Positions 9,659 through 18,273 of a stretch of 64,000 nt of DNA are shown here, piece after piece (position 1 is the stretch's first letter; each line of letters opens with the position of its first letter). This DNA is from Piscirickettsiaceae bacterium (GTDB taxonomy: Bacteria; Pseudomonadota; Gammaproteobacteria; Nitrosococcales; Methylophagaceae). The stretch is taken from assembly GCA_024685975.1 (NCBI GenBank), contig JAIBDZ010000001.1, positions 1 to 64,000 of the forward strand, in the 5' to 3' direction. The translations under genes were made by a program, and so were the position numbers. The notes below the pieces were generated by a model. It was not told the origin of the DNA, did no database searches, and was given only the letters and a program-made list of their open reading frames with translations.

Positions 9659-9886
9659 TTAGCCCCCTGTTACAGGCGGGAAGAAAGCGACTTCATCGCC
9701 TGTGTTGACTGGGCTATCAAACTGAGCATATTCTAAATTGACAGCGACAATAATGTTGTCAGGGCGATCAGCTTTATCGGTGACGGTATTCCACACGTCT
9801 TCGACGGTTTGAGCGTGCTCTATTTCTGTGTCTGCCAATTGAAGTTGCTCTTTTAAACTGGCAAAAAATTTAACCTGTATAGTCAT
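9659..9886 (-). CDS. moaD: molybdopterin synthase sulfur carrier subunit MoaD
   Basis: A 75-residue ubiquitin-like protein ending in VTGG; the C-terminal Gly-Gly is the site that is adenylated and thiocarboxylated. The EVAFFPPVTGG end and length match MoaD. It is directly upstream of moaE in a two-gene operon. The 144-bp gap to the divergent moaC presumably contains both promoters; no MoCo riboswitch or ModE box was recognised there. Confidence 0.93.
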   Translation of the reverse strand: MTIQVKFFASLKEQLQLADTEIEHAQTVEDVWNTVTDKADRPDNIIVAVNLEYAQFDSPVNTGDEVAFFPPVTGG

Positions 9887-10030
9887 AACGTTTTCTAAAT
9901 AATGGTGTTAAGAAAGGATCATTGTACTCCTGACGGATGCATTTGTGAGTTCGAAAATGTAATTTGCTGTTGTCGGCATAACGTTCAGGTAGAATAGACG
10001 GCATTTAAGCGTAAACAAAAAAGGTAAAAG

Positions 10031-10507
10031 ATGTCAGATTTAACGCATTTTAATCAAGCTGGTGAAGCGCATATGGTCGATGTTGGCGCAAAACCAGTTT
10101 CGCAACGTGTCGCGATAGCAGAAGGCAAAATCACGATGTTGCCAAGCACTTTGGCTTTGATTCAACAAGGCGGTCATAAAAAAGGGGATGTGCTTGGTAT
10201 TGCCCGTATTGCTGGCATTATGGCATCGAAAAGAACGGCTGATTTAATCCCGCTTTGTCATCCATTGGCGTTGACTAAGGTGAGTATTGATTTTGATATT
10301 GTTGAAGCCGAGCATACCGTTATGTGTCAAGCAGAGGTCGCGACAGCAGGTCAAACAGGTGTCGAGATGGAAGCGTTAACTGCAGTGCAAGTGGCTCTAT
10401 TAACGATTTATGATATGTGTAAGGCGGTTGATCGTGGCATGGTTATGTCACAGATCCAATTATTGGAAAAAGCGGGTGGTAAATCAGGTCATTGGGTACG
10501 AGATTAA
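10031..10507 (+). CDS. moaC: cyclic pyranopterin monophosphate synthase MoaC
   Basis: A 158-residue MoaC, about the standard length. Motifs include the N-terminal [32 protein letters not shown] with catalytic His/Cys region, and [23 protein letters not shown] with the KAVDRGM active-site lysine segment. It makes cPMP from the MoaA product. moaA is not in the window. The last 4 bp overlap the 3' end of the convergent regulator gene. Confidence 0.95.
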   Translation: MSDLTHFNQAGEAHMVDVGAKPVSQRVAIAEGKITMLPSTLALIQQGGHKKGDVLGIARIAGIMASKRTADLIPLCHPLALTKVSIDFDIVEAEHTVMCQAEVATAGQTGVEMEALTAVQVALLTIYDMCKAVDRGMVMSQIQLLEKAGGKSGHWVRD

Positions 10508-11586
10508 GATCTGAAAATCGTATCAAAAGACATTGTTTGACCTGAATCACTTGTGTCATAACCGGTTGTATCGACAAGGGCTTCTTTGAAGCGGTCACTT
10601 TGTAATAGTAATTTAATATCTTGTACCGCTTCGTCTTGGCAGATGTCTTTGGGAATAGCGAGACAATAATGTTCCCAGACTAATGGTAGAAACGATAAGT
10701 TGAACTTATCTGCCATTGAAGCGATACCAAAGCTGATGTCTGCCATACCGCTGGCCACTAATGCTGCGACGGCAAGGTGGGTATATTCGACGTCATCATA
10801 GCCTGTTATGTCATGAGCAGAAATGTGTTCGGCTTTGATAATTTGATCGAAGAGTAACCGTGTTCCGGAGCCTGATTGTCGGTTAATAAACTTGAGTTCC
10901 GGATTGGTCAGAGCATGAATGTTTTGAATCTCAGTTTCGTGTTCTGGACGGAACATTAACCCTTGGTTTCTTCTGACGACATAAACTAATTCATGGGTTT
11001 TAGGATGAAGAATATCAAGGTATTGCGGTCGAAGTAATGTAGCCAGCGGCCCGATAGGGATATGAAACCCTGCAATATCACACTGCTTGCTTTGTAAGGC
11101 TTGTAGGCTTTCTAGACTGCCATGAAAATGTAAGTCGAGCTTGAAGTCATGATGTTGGTTGATTAACTGACGTAATGCACTGACAGCTAAACCGTGGCTG
11201 GCAAAGATATTCAATGATGGTGTCAGTTGATCTGAGTTGAGCGCGGTGAGCTCGCGTTTAACTTCGGTCGCGATATTATCGAGTTCAGGTGAAAATTTGG
11301 CGTGTAATTGATGATGAGTATGTAAAATCTTTTCACCGATTTTGGATAGTTGGGCTCCTCGCCCTTTTTCCAAAATGACCAATGGTCCAAATGTGTCTTG
11401 CCATTTGTTGAGTAACCCCCAAGCATGACGATATGAAACATTGGCGTGTTCGGCGGCTTTACGGAGTGAACCGAGCTGTTGAATAAAGGTCAGTAATTGG
11501 AAAACCAGAGGATCGAGGTCGTCAGTTTGATTGGCATCATGTATTTGCCAATGGATTTGGTATTTGATTTCCATAATGGCAGCCAT
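10504..11586 (-). CDS. ModE-type HTH regulator with periplasmic-binding-like ligand domain
   Basis: A 360-residue protein. Residues 1-110 resemble the ModE N-terminal winged helix ([32 protein letters not shown], then [17 protein letters not shown]). Residues about 130-350 resemble a PBP-like substrate-binding domain ([29 protein letters not shown]). This HTH + PBP layout, as opposed to HTH + TOBE, is known among molybdate/tungstate-linked regulators. It is divergent from the porin/TupA genes, and an 8+12+8 inverted repeat overlaps its start. A second in-frame ATG is at 11574. The ligand, perhaps tungstate or molybdate, is inferred from context. Confidence 0.8.
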   Translation of the reverse strand: MAAIMEIKYQIHWQIHDANQTDDLDPLVFQLLTFIQQLGSLRKAAEHANVSYRHAWGLLNKWQDTFGPLVILEKGRGAQLSKIGEKILHTHHQLHAKFSPELDNIATEVKRELTALNSDQLTPSLNIFASHGLAVSALRQLINQHHDFKLDLHFHGSLESLQALQSKQCDIAGFHIPIGPLATLLRPQYLDILHPKTHELVYVVRRNQGLMFRPEHETEIQNIHALTNPELKFINRQSGSGTRLLFDQIIKAEHISAHDITGYDDVEYTHLAVAALVASGMADISFGIASMADKFNLSFLPLVWEHYCLAIPKDICQDEAVQDIKLLLQSDRFKEALVDTTGYDTSDSGQTMSFDTIFRS

Positions 11587-11612
11587 TTAAACACATTTTT
11601 GTTGGTTTAAAT
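11585..11612. promoter_or_regulatory. perfect inverted repeat between regulator and porin, putative operator
   Basis: ATTTAAAC at 11585-11592 and its exact complement GTTTAAAT at 11605-11612 are separated by 12 bases, so the half-sites are 20 bp apart centre to centre. The repeat overlaps the first ATG of the regulator and lies 49 bp before the porin start. It fits a dimeric-regulator site controlling both genes. No match to the E. coli ModE consensus is claimed. Confidence 0.5.
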
Positions 11613-11660
11613 AGCGCTGTCAACAAGGAGATAGGCAATGAAAAATGAGGAGTAGAAAAG

Positions 11661-12983
11661 ATGTTATTGAAAAAAAGTAACCTAGTTACTGCAGCGTTGT
11701 TATCGAGTTGCTTGGTTTCAACAACGACAATAGCAGGGTCAGAAATTGCGCTATTGATAGATATGTTACGTGATAATGGCACGGTGAGTGAGGCGCAATA
11801 TCAACGACTCCAAGCTGAATTGAAACAGATTCAAAGCCAAAATCAAACATCGACACAAATTGAGCCTCCTGTTCAAACTACTCAAGCGATAAAACCCGTT
11901 GTTGTCAAAGCAGCAAGCGATCAATTTACAGCCCAACTCGGTGGGCGGTTGCAAATTGATGCAGCTAGTTATAGTGGGGATCCTAAAATGGGTAATGGCA
12001 CCGAAGTACGACGTGCTTATTTAACATTAAAAGGCACATTAAGCCCCGATTGGGCGTATCGTTTTCAATATAATTTTGCTGATACAGGCGAAGATGGTAA
12101 AGGTATTTTAGATGCTTTTGTTGCCTATCAAGGCATGGACGATTTTGATGTCACCATTGGTAATTTTAAAGCGCCATTTACTTTGCATGAAGCCACCAGT
12201 GATAATTTTGTGACGTTTACCGAGCGCGCTTCGATAGCGGCGTTTTCGCCAGGCAGACAAATAGGGGCGATGATCAGTGATAATAATGATGATAGAACAT
12301 GGGCGATAGGTGCTTTCGGTGAGTCAGTGTCACAGCATGGTGGGGAAGAAGATGAAGCATTTGGTATCAGTAGTCGAGCGACATGGTCGCCACTGAACCA
12401 ACCACGTCAAGTACTCCATCTCGGCTTAGGCATGAATTATCAACAAACAGGATCATTAGATACGGTCCGTTATAAACAACAAGCTGAAACCCATGTTGCG
12501 GGAGTTAATTTAGTCGATACCGGTGTGATTAACCAAGCTGAGAATGTTTTAAAATTAGGCGCTGAGTTTGCTGGCGTATGGGGGCCTTTCGCGACGCAAA
12601 TTGAATATGTCTCGACAAGAGTGAACCGTAATAAGGTTGATGATGTCCATTTTGATGGTTGGTATGTTGAAACAAGTTATTTTCTGACAGGTGAATCACG
12701 ACATTATTCACAAGGGCATTTTGCGAGGACTATACCTTTTAAACAGGTGGGGACAGGTGGTTCAGGCGCATGGCAGTTAGCCTTACGATATAGTGAGCTT
12801 GACTTAAATGACGGCGCGATTTTAGGCGGTGAAACAGAAGCAGTCACCTTAGGGTTGAACTGGTTCCCGACATCGGCATTACGTTTTTCTGCTAATTATG
12901 TTGATGTGTTAAGCGTGGATGGCGGCCCGAATGCGGATTTAACGCCACGTTTATTTCAAGTACGTAGCCAATGGTCATTTTAA
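11661..12983 (+). CDS. phosphate-selective porin O/P-family outer membrane protein
   Basis: A 440-residue protein with a signal peptide (about residues 1-25), a short coiled segment (LQAELKQIQSQNQ), and a beta-barrel with the OprO/OprP pattern GGRLQIDAASY, EVRRAYLTLKGTLSPDWAYRFQYNFAD and a terminal aromatic residue (QWSF). OprP-like pores are anion-selective trimers. It has a good Shine-Dalgarno (GAGGAG) and is followed 16 bp later by a TupA-like protein, so the likely cargo is an oxyanion such as tungstate or molybdate rather than phosphate. That cargo is inference. Confidence 0.82.
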   Translation: MLLKKSNLVTAALLSSCLVSTTTIAGSEIALLIDMLRDNGTVSEAQYQRLQAELKQIQSQNQTSTQIEPPVQTTQAIKPVVVKAASDQFTAQLGGRLQIDAASYSGDPKMGNGTEVRRAYLTLKGTLSPDWAYRFQYNFADTGEDGKGILDAFVAYQGMDDFDVTIGNFKAPFTLHEATSDNFVTFTERASIAAFSPGRQIGAMISDNNDDRTWAIGAFGESVSQHGGEEDEAFGISSRATWSPLNQPRQVLHLGLGMNYQQTGSLDTVRYKQQAETHVAGVNLVDTGVINQAENVLKLGAEFAGVWGPFATQIEYVSTRVNRNKVDDVHFDGWYVETSYFLTGESRHYSQGHFARTIPFKQVGTGGSGAWQLALRYSELDLNDGAILGGETEAVTLGLNWFPTSALRFSANYVDVLSVDGGPNADLTPRLFQVRSQWSF

Positions 12984-12999
12984 ACAATAAGGGTAATTA

Positions 13000-13800
13000 A
13001 TGAAGCAAGTAATACGTTTTTTGATGGTAATGATGTTGTTTGTCTCAACATTGGGTTATGGGCAAACTCATTTACGATTAGCGACCACAACATCGATAGA
13101 GAATTCGGGTTTATTAGCCGTATTAAATGCAGATTTTGAGCAGCAAGAGCAAGTTAAAATTGATGTGATTCCGGTAGGAACAGGACGAGCTTTAAAAATA
13201 GGTGATAAAGGTGATGCAGACGCTGTATTTGTGCATGCTCCAGAAGCTGAAATGGTGTATGTGAATAAAGGATCTTTTATTGATAGAAGTGCAGTGATGC
13301 ATAATGATTTTGTCATTATTGGCCCCGCATCTGATCCTGCTGGATTGGCGGATATTGCTTCAACGCGAGAAGCATTATTACATTTGATGTCATCACAAAA
13401 TCGTTTTATCTCACGTGGCGATGATTCTGGGACTCATAAGAAAGAGTTGGCGTTATGGGGAGATGTGACACCATCAGGACGTTGGTATATTCAAGCAGGC
13501 CAAGGTATGGGCGCTGTAATTAAAATGGCGGATGAGTTAGGGGCGTATACCTTAACGGATAGAGGTACGTTTATTGCTTTTGCCGATTTAGTCGACTTAA
13601 CCATCGTTCATTCAGGACAACCACCGGTTGCTAATCCTTATCATATTATGGCTGTTAACCCTGAGAAACATCCTCATGTGCAATATGATTTGGTGACAAA
13701 ATATATTGCTTTTATCACGGGTGAGCATGGGCAAGCATTGATCCGAGATTATAGAATGAAGGGGCAGACGCTTTTTCATCCGGATGTGATCACAGAGTAA
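13000..13800 (+). CDS. tupA: TupA-like tungstate-binding periplasmic protein
   Basis: A 266-residue protein with a signal peptide (cleavage near YG-QTHL). The mature start LRLATTTSIENSGLL carries the TTTS oxyanion motif of TupA. It continues with VIPVGTGRALKIGDKGDADAVFVHAPEAE and SRGDDSGTHKKELALW, all typical of TupA/tungstate-type binding proteins. Normally TupA works with TupB (permease) and TupC (ATPase); neither follows here, as a terminator comes next. It shares an operon with the porin. It may supply a distant ABC system or act in sensing. Confidence 0.82.
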   Translation: MKQVIRFLMVMMLFVSTLGYGQTHLRLATTTSIENSGLLAVLNADFEQQEQVKIDVIPVGTGRALKIGDKGDADAVFVHAPEAEMVYVNKGSFIDRSAVMHNDFVIIGPASDPAGLADIASTREALLHLMSSQNRFISRGDDSGTHKKELALWGDVTPSGRWYIQAGQGMGAVIKMADELGAYTLTDRGTFIAFADLVDLTIVHSGQPPVANPYHIMAVNPEKHPHVQYDLVTKYIAFITGEHGQALIRDYRMKGQTLFHPDVITE

Positions 13801-13804
13801 TCAT

Positions 13805-13832
13805 AAAAAAGCCGGCTAATGCCGGCTTTTTT
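13805..13832. terminator. bidirectional rho-independent terminator after tupA
   Basis: Six A residues, the stem GCCGGC / GCCGGC around loop TAAT (13811-13826), then six T residues. It sits 5 bp past the tupA stop and also faces the end of the convergent lipoprotein gene, so it can end both transcripts. Confidence 0.9.
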
Positions 13833-13859
13833 GTACTATGTCTAGTAGCGAATAATCGT

Positions 13860-14303
13860 TTATTTGCCCTCTAGTTCTTCCATCTTTTTGTAGTATTCTG
13901 CATTTAAGGCATCGATGTCTTCTTGAGTGCCAACTGGAACACCAAATTCGCTATCGTGGAAGCCAGAGCCTTGGAAGACATCAGAAGCCATGTCTTTACC
14001 TTTTTCCATCATATCTTGGCCAGCTTCCATCGCATCAGAGGCCATTTCTTTGCCTTTTTCCATCATGTCATGACCTGCTTCTGTTGCATGGTCTGCGGCA
14101 TCAGATGCCATGTCTTTACCTTTTTCCATCATGTCATGGCCAGCTTCTGCAGCATGTTCGCCAGCTTCTTTAGCATGCTCAGCCGCACTATGTGACATTT
14201 CTTGACCTTTTTCCATTGCTTCTTCAGCTGCGTCTTGCGCTTGGTCACAAGCTGTTAGAACTAATGTTGAGGCAATTAAAGCCGATAGAGTCAGTTTTTT
14301 CAT
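13860..14303 (-). CDS. alanine/methionine/lysine-rich repeat lipoprotein
   Basis: A 147-residue protein with signal peptide and lipobox LTAC (Cys19). Residues about 25-115 are a heptad-like repeat region built on AGHDMMEKGKDMASDAADHATE, with at least three near-identical copies of a DMMEKGKxMASD block. This composition recalls LEA-like or coiled-coil periplasmic lipoproteins. The last 35 residues (from VFQGSGFHDSEFG) are not repetitive. Function is unknown. It is transcribed alone and ends against the terminator after tupA. Confidence 0.8.
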   Translation of the reverse strand: MKKLTLSALIASTLVLTACDQAQDAAEEAMEKGQEMSHSAAEHAKEAGEHAAEAGHDMMEKGKDMASDAADHATEAGHDMMEKGKEMASDAMEAGQDMMEKGKDMASDVFQGSGFHDSEFGVPVGTQEDIDALNAEYYKKMEELEGK

Positions 14304-14372
14304 ATTATTTTTTCCTTTATCTTCAGTGTGTTTAAAAAAATTAAATGCTCAATTTGCAGCCCTGCAATCTAA

Positions 14373-15434
14373 CTATCCTTGGCTGAGTAAGCTGCGTAGG
14401 TCGATAATAGCAGCATTAGCTCGTGAGATATAGGAGGCCATGACAAGAGAGTGGTTAGCGAGGAAACCAAAACCGCTCCCATTTGAAATCATCGGACTCC
14501 AAACCGTTTCTTGTGTCGCTTCTAATTCTCGAATGATTTGACGTAAACTTAATAACGCGTTTTTATCTTTTAAGACGTCATGGAAGTCATGTTCGACTGA
14601 TTTTAGTAAATGAATCAATGCCCATGCCGACCCCCTTGTTTCATAAAAAACATCATCAATTTGTCGCCATGGTGTTTTTGTTACCATTTCGGCGGGTGAC
14701 GGTGTTGATTGATTCGCTGACGGATCGCCAGACAAATCAGTGTTGATACGAACTTGACCGACACTTGCGCTCAAGCGTTGAGATAAGCTTCCTAGTCGTT
14801 TTTCTACAATAGCTAACCAGCTAGCAAGGTTATCAGCACGTGCATAAAATTGAGCATTGTCTTGTTCGGTATCACTTAAGCGCGCTAAATAAGATTCTAA
14901 CGCCTTAATGCCTGAGCGGTATTCGCCTTCAGATGAGGGGAATATCCATGATTCTGAATTAAAATTAAATTGTGGCTCTGCGGTCGATAAATCATCATCT
15001 TCTAATGATTGAGATTGTGATCGACTGATGTCGTTACGTAAGGTACGAGAAAAATCTCTAATTTGAACTAAGACACCGTATTCCCAGTTAGGTACATTAT
15101 CCATCCAGATGGAAGGGGGCATGATGTCATTACTTAAATAGCCACCAGGTTTATCTAAAATAGCGTGTACTAAGGTGATAAGCGTGCTTGTGGAAACATA
15201 CCCTGTTACGACGTCTTGATTACGTTCGGCGGCCATATTATTGGCATTTTGAATGGGGCTGAAATCATCGGGTGTATTGTTCCACCACAACATGATCAGT
15301 AGCATAATTGCTGCAATAATCGCGATAACGAGACCACCACGTTTGAGATTATCTTGGCGATGATAAGGATCGGTGACGCTATCATAGAGGTCCCAAAGTA
15401 TATCTTTACCACGTTGTATCAATGCTGATGCCAT
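14373..15434 (-). CDS. DUF2333 family membrane-anchored protein
   Basis: A 353-residue protein. A short cytosolic N-terminus (GKDILWDLYDSVTDPYHRQDN) is followed by one transmembrane helix (about residues 32-49) and a large, mostly helical periplasmic part. The N-terminal signature and length match the DUF2333 family found in gammaproteobacteria. Function is not known to me. It lies about 70 bp after the lipoprotein start region and is transcribed toward it, so both may be read together. Confidence 0.75.
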   Translation of the reverse strand: MASALIQRGKDILWDLYDSVTDPYHRQDNLKRGGLVIAIIAAIMLLIMLWWNNTPDDFSPIQNANNMAAERNQDVVTGYVSTSTLITLVHAILDKPGGYLSNDIMPPSIWMDNVPNWEYGVLVQIRDFSRTLRNDISRSQSQSLEDDDLSTAEPQFNFNSESWIFPSSEGEYRSGIKALESYLARLSDTEQDNAQFYARADNLASWLAIVEKRLGSLSQRLSASVGQVRINTDLSGDPSANQSTPSPAEMVTKTPWRQIDDVFYETRGSAWALIHLLKSVEHDFHDVLKDKNALLSLRQIIRELEATQETVWSPMISNGSGFGFLANHSLVMASYISRANAAIIDLRSLLSQG

Positions 15435-15565
15435 AATAATGTTGTGTTCTCTCGTGTCTTTATCAATATATCTAATGCGTTAGAATGACAAACATTGTTA
15501 TCGTGTTCAAGTTTGATGTTATCGCCGGTCCTAAAGGCGGGCGATTATAATGCGATTGTTTGACA

Positions 15566-16510
15566 TTATGATGAAACACGTTGTTGCCATGGTTTGACCA
15601 GATCTTGTACTGTCATGGCCAATTCATCTGGGTTAAATTTGCCTAATAATTGGTTTGCGCCGACATTCTCGACTAAAGACTCATTAAAGGCGCCGCTCAT
15701 GGAAGAGTGTAATAAAATAGGTAGCTCATTCAATGACAATTCTTGTCTTATTGCAGTGGTCAAGCTATAGCCATCCATTTCTGGCATTTCAATATCTGAA
15801 ATGAGCAAAGCGATGTGCTGATCAATGTCTAACCCTTGTTGCTGCCATTGTGTGATTTGGTCGAGTGCTTGTTTACCATCATTCACAAGCGTGACATCCA
15901 TGCCAATTTGATTGAGTGTTGATTGAATTTGTTTTCTGGCGACACTGGAGTCATCAGCCACTAAAATATGCGGCTTTTGTTCATGAGGCGCTTGCGTGAC
16001 GCTGTCAGCGACGGCTTGAGATACCGTGTCATGACTTCCTGTGACATCAGCCAGTATTTTTTCAACGTCGATAATTTCGATGATTTTATCGTCTAATTTA
16101 GTGATGGCAGTCAGAAAATTGTCTTTGCCGAGATGATTAGGTGGTGGAAGAATATCAGTCCAACTGATATTGATGATTCGGCTGATATTAGCGACTAAAA
16201 AACCCTGAACTGTACGGTTATATTCTGTAATGATAATGAAGCTATTTTCCGTGTCAGTGACAGGAGGTAAGCCGATACTGTGTGCTAGATCCAACACACT
16301 CAGTGTTTTTCCTCGGATGTGAGCAACACCTTTTATATAAGGATGGGCATGTGGAAGTTGCGTTAATGTTGGGCATGGGATCGCTTCTTTGACTTTAAAG
16401 ACATTAATGCCAAAAGTCTGTCCTTGCTCTAATTCGAAGAGCAGAAGCTCTAGTCGATTATGTCCCGCAAGTTGCGTTCTTTGATCGACGCCATCGATGA
16501 CGCTGCTCAT
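15566..16510 (-). CDS. cheV: chemotaxis coupling protein CheV (CheW-REC)
   Basis: A 314-residue protein: CheW-like domain at about residues 20-160 (LELLLFELEQGQTFGINVFKVKE) and receiver domain at about 180-305 with the phosphorylatable Asp in LLISDIEMPEMDGYS and acidic pair in VADDSS. CheV couples chemoreceptors to CheA and is tuned by phosphorylation. It is divergent from flgA, as in Pseudomonas. A sigma-70 promoter with a perfect TTGACA lies upstream. Confidence 0.93.
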   Translation of the reverse strand: MSSVIDGVDQRTQLAGHNRLELLLFELEQGQTFGINVFKVKEAIPCPTLTQLPHAHPYIKGVAHIRGKTLSVLDLAHSIGLPPVTDTENSFIIITEYNRTVQGFLVANISRIINISWTDILPPPNHLGKDNFLTAITKLDDKIIEIIDVEKILADVTGSHDTVSQAVADSVTQAPHEQKPHILVADDSSVARKQIQSTLNQIGMDVTLVNDGKQALDQITQWQQQGLDIDQHIALLISDIEMPEMDGYSLTTAIRQELSLNELPILLHSSMSGAFNESLVENVGANQLLGKFNPDELAMTVQDLVKPWQQRVSS

Positions 16511-16545
16511 GGCGAACTCCCTTACTATGATTAACGATATTTTGG

Positions 16546-16573
16546 ATTATGGCTTATCTTATCAAATTGTCAA
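16546..16573 (-). promoter_or_regulatory. sigma-70-type promoter of cheV
   Basis: On the minus strand TTGACA (16568-16573) is followed after 16 bases by CATAAT (16546-16551). The -35 box is perfect and the -10 box matches 5 of 6. The predicted start is about 30 bp before the cheV ATG. Confidence 0.6.
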
Positions 16574-16679
16574 TTATTACAGCTCAAGAACAGGGGGAAA
16601 TTAAAGCGGCATAATTTTTGCTCATGTCATGTTAAATAGAGGTTCGTCAGGAAATTGGCGTCTCAAGGAGAAAACTAAG

Positions 16680-17390
16680 ATGACAAAACAAATACACATT
16701 ATTTTTTATACAATCATGGTGAGCCTTTTTTGGTTACCGACATTGGTTCAAGCGGTATCTGTTCAATCATTAGACGATATTGAACAAGCTGCCTATGAAT
16801 TTGCCATGTCTTCATTATTGGTTGAATACGATATGCCTGAAGTAGTTGTCGGACAGATGGATAAAAGATTACGCCTACAAGCATGTCAACACGAACTACA
16901 GGTTTTTAGTCCCCAATCGAAAGTAACGTTAGGCCAACAGACCGTGGGGGTAAAATGTCGCGGAGAAACGCCTTGGACAGTGTATGTTCAAGTGACGGCA
17001 AAATTGATGAAGCATGCTGTTGTTAGTCAACGATCTTTATCCTCAAGACATGTCTTAACCGAATCAGATTTAACATTGAAACGCGTTGATGTTGGTCAGT
17101 TAAAACAATCTTACACGACACGGACTGATAATTTGATCGGTAAACAGTTAAAATATCCCGTTGCCATGGGCACGGTGATTACACAAGCTCACGTCAAACC
17201 GATCAAAATGGTCAGGCGTGGCGATCAGGTTGTCTTGATTGCTGAAGCGGGTTCTATGGAAGTCAAAATGAATGGCGTGGCTTTGTCTGATGCGAGCTAT
17301 GGGCAAAGAGTCAAAGTGAAAAATAGTTCATCAAAACGGGTTGTCGAAGGTTTGGTCGATGCTCCAGGGGTAGTGCGAGTGCAATTGTAA
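16680..17390 (+). CDS. flgA: flagellar P-ring chaperone FlgA
   Basis: A 236-residue periplasmic protein from ATG 16680, chosen because AAGGAG at 16665-16670 gives ideal spacing; an in-frame ATG at 16629 lacks such a site. It has a signal peptide (about 1-27) and a SAF domain in the C-terminal half (HVLTESDLTLKRVDVG, then KYPVAMGTVIT and RRGDQVVLIAEAGSMEVKMNG). FlgA assists assembly of the FlgI P-ring around the flagellar rod. It is followed by flgM and flgN, the usual order in Pseudomonas-like genomes. Confidence 0.93.
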   Translation: MTKQIHIIFYTIMVSLFWLPTLVQAVSVQSLDDIEQAAYEFAMSSLLVEYDMPEVVVGQMDKRLRLQACQHELQVFSPQSKVTLGQQTVGVKCRGETPWTVYVQVTAKLMKHAVVSQRSLSSRHVLTESDLTLKRVDVGQLKQSYTTRTDNLIGKQLKYPVAMGTVITQAHVKPIKMVRRGDQVVLIAEAGSMEVKMNGVALSDASYGQRVKVKNSSSKRVVEGLVDAPGVVRVQL

Positions 17391-17407
17391 AAAATGTATG
17401 AAAAAAC

Positions 17408-17434
17408 TTAAGTTTTTTTAATGCTGTCCGATAA
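17408..17434 (+). promoter_or_regulatory. sigma-28 (FliA) promoter of flgM
   Basis: TTAAGTTT at 17408-17415, an 11-base spacer, and TCCGATAA at 17427-17434. This matches TAAAGTTT-N11-GCCGATAA at all but one base in each box. It stands 28 bp before flgM, which encodes the FliA inhibitor, so feedback control is expected. Confidence 0.85.
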
Positions 17435-17462
17435 CGACCAGTAAGTAGTAAGGAATCATGCA

Positions 17463-17771
17463 ATGGCAGAGATCAATAACATTAAATCAGTGAGTCAAAT
17501 AGAGCTTGGCAATAGTCGTTTGACGTCTGCGCGCGATAATCAAACACCGTCTTCTGCGCCAACGTCAGAAGCTTCGCCACGGACTGATACTGTCAGCTTA
17601 ACGAATACAGCGGAGCAGCTTCAATCATTACAACACGCTATTTCGGAAGCTCCTGTTGTTGATAATGATCGCGTTGCAGAGTTGAAAGCAGCTGTAGAAG
17701 AGGGGCGTTATTTTATTGACGCTGATAAGTTGGCACAAAACCTGCTGAGATCTGAACTCGAACTCAGATAA
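17463..17771 (+). CDS. flgM: anti-sigma-28 factor FlgM
   Basis: A 102-residue protein with a low-complexity N-terminal half and the conserved C-terminal FlgM helices (RVAELKAAVEEGRYFIDADKLAQNLL). FlgM binds FliA until the hook-basal body is complete and is then exported. It has its own FliA promoter and an AGGA site 8 bp before the ATG. flgN begins 16 bp later. Confidence 0.94.
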   Translation: MAEINNIKSVSQIELGNSRLTSARDNQTPSSAPTSEASPRTDTVSLTNTAEQLQSLQHAISEAPVVDNDRVAELKAAVEEGRYFIDADKLAQNLLRSELELR

Positions 17772-17786
17772 AAAGTAGGTATCATC

Positions 17787-18272
17787 ATGACACCGTGCCA
17801 GCAATTGTTAAGTGTGTTACAAACAGAACATAAAACAGTGAAGTCTTTATTGACGGTATTGAATGAAGAGCGCGAAGCTCTCGTTCAATCTAATGTTGAA
17901 TTAATGGAGCAACGTACGGCAGATAAGCAGCCACTCATTATTCAGCTCGAACAATTATCTCGCCAGCGAGAAGCTGTCTTACAATCGGTTGGTTTTCCTA
18001 ATGATAAATCTGGCTTGCAAGCCTTTATTGATAATCAACCTCCAACCGAAGCGACGAAATTAACTCAGCTGACTGCCGCAATTAAGCAAGTGGCCGCGGC
18101 ATGTCAGGAGCATAATCAAATCAACGGCGGTATTGTGAATGTGAATCGACAATACTTACACCGCGCTATGAGTATATTACGTGGTCGTGATGAGTTAGAT
18201 GTTACTGCTTATGGTCCTGGCGGCGAATATACCAATCAGATTGTGCGTCAACCATTGATTGGACGCGTCTAA
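17787..18272 (+). CDS. flgN: flagellar export chaperone FlgN
   Basis: A 161-residue helical protein; the position directly after flgM and the pattern (LLTVLNEEREALVQSNVELMEQ, and the C-terminal YGPGGEY) fit FlgN. It is the cytosolic chaperone for the hook-filament junction proteins FlgK and FlgL. The stop is 2 bp from that of the convergent hemH, with no room for a separate terminator. Confidence 0.88.
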   Translation: MTPCQQLLSVLQTEHKTVKSLLTVLNEEREALVQSNVELMEQRTADKQPLIIQLEQLSRQREAVLQSVGFPNDKSGLQAFIDNQPPTEATKLTQLTAAIKQVAAACQEHNQINGGIVNVNRQYLHRAMSILRGRDELDVTAYGPGGEYTNQIVRQPLIGRV

Positions 18273-18273
18273 G

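Noticed and set aside
9887-10030. MoCo riboswitch or ModE box between moaD and moaC
   Set aside because: No matching stems or the known ModE half-sites could be found in the 144 bases.
13923-14195. Plus-strand frame across the repeat lipoprotein
   Set aside because: It is the complement of the repeats; no start site or known domain, and the lipoprotein frame has a signal peptide and lipobox.
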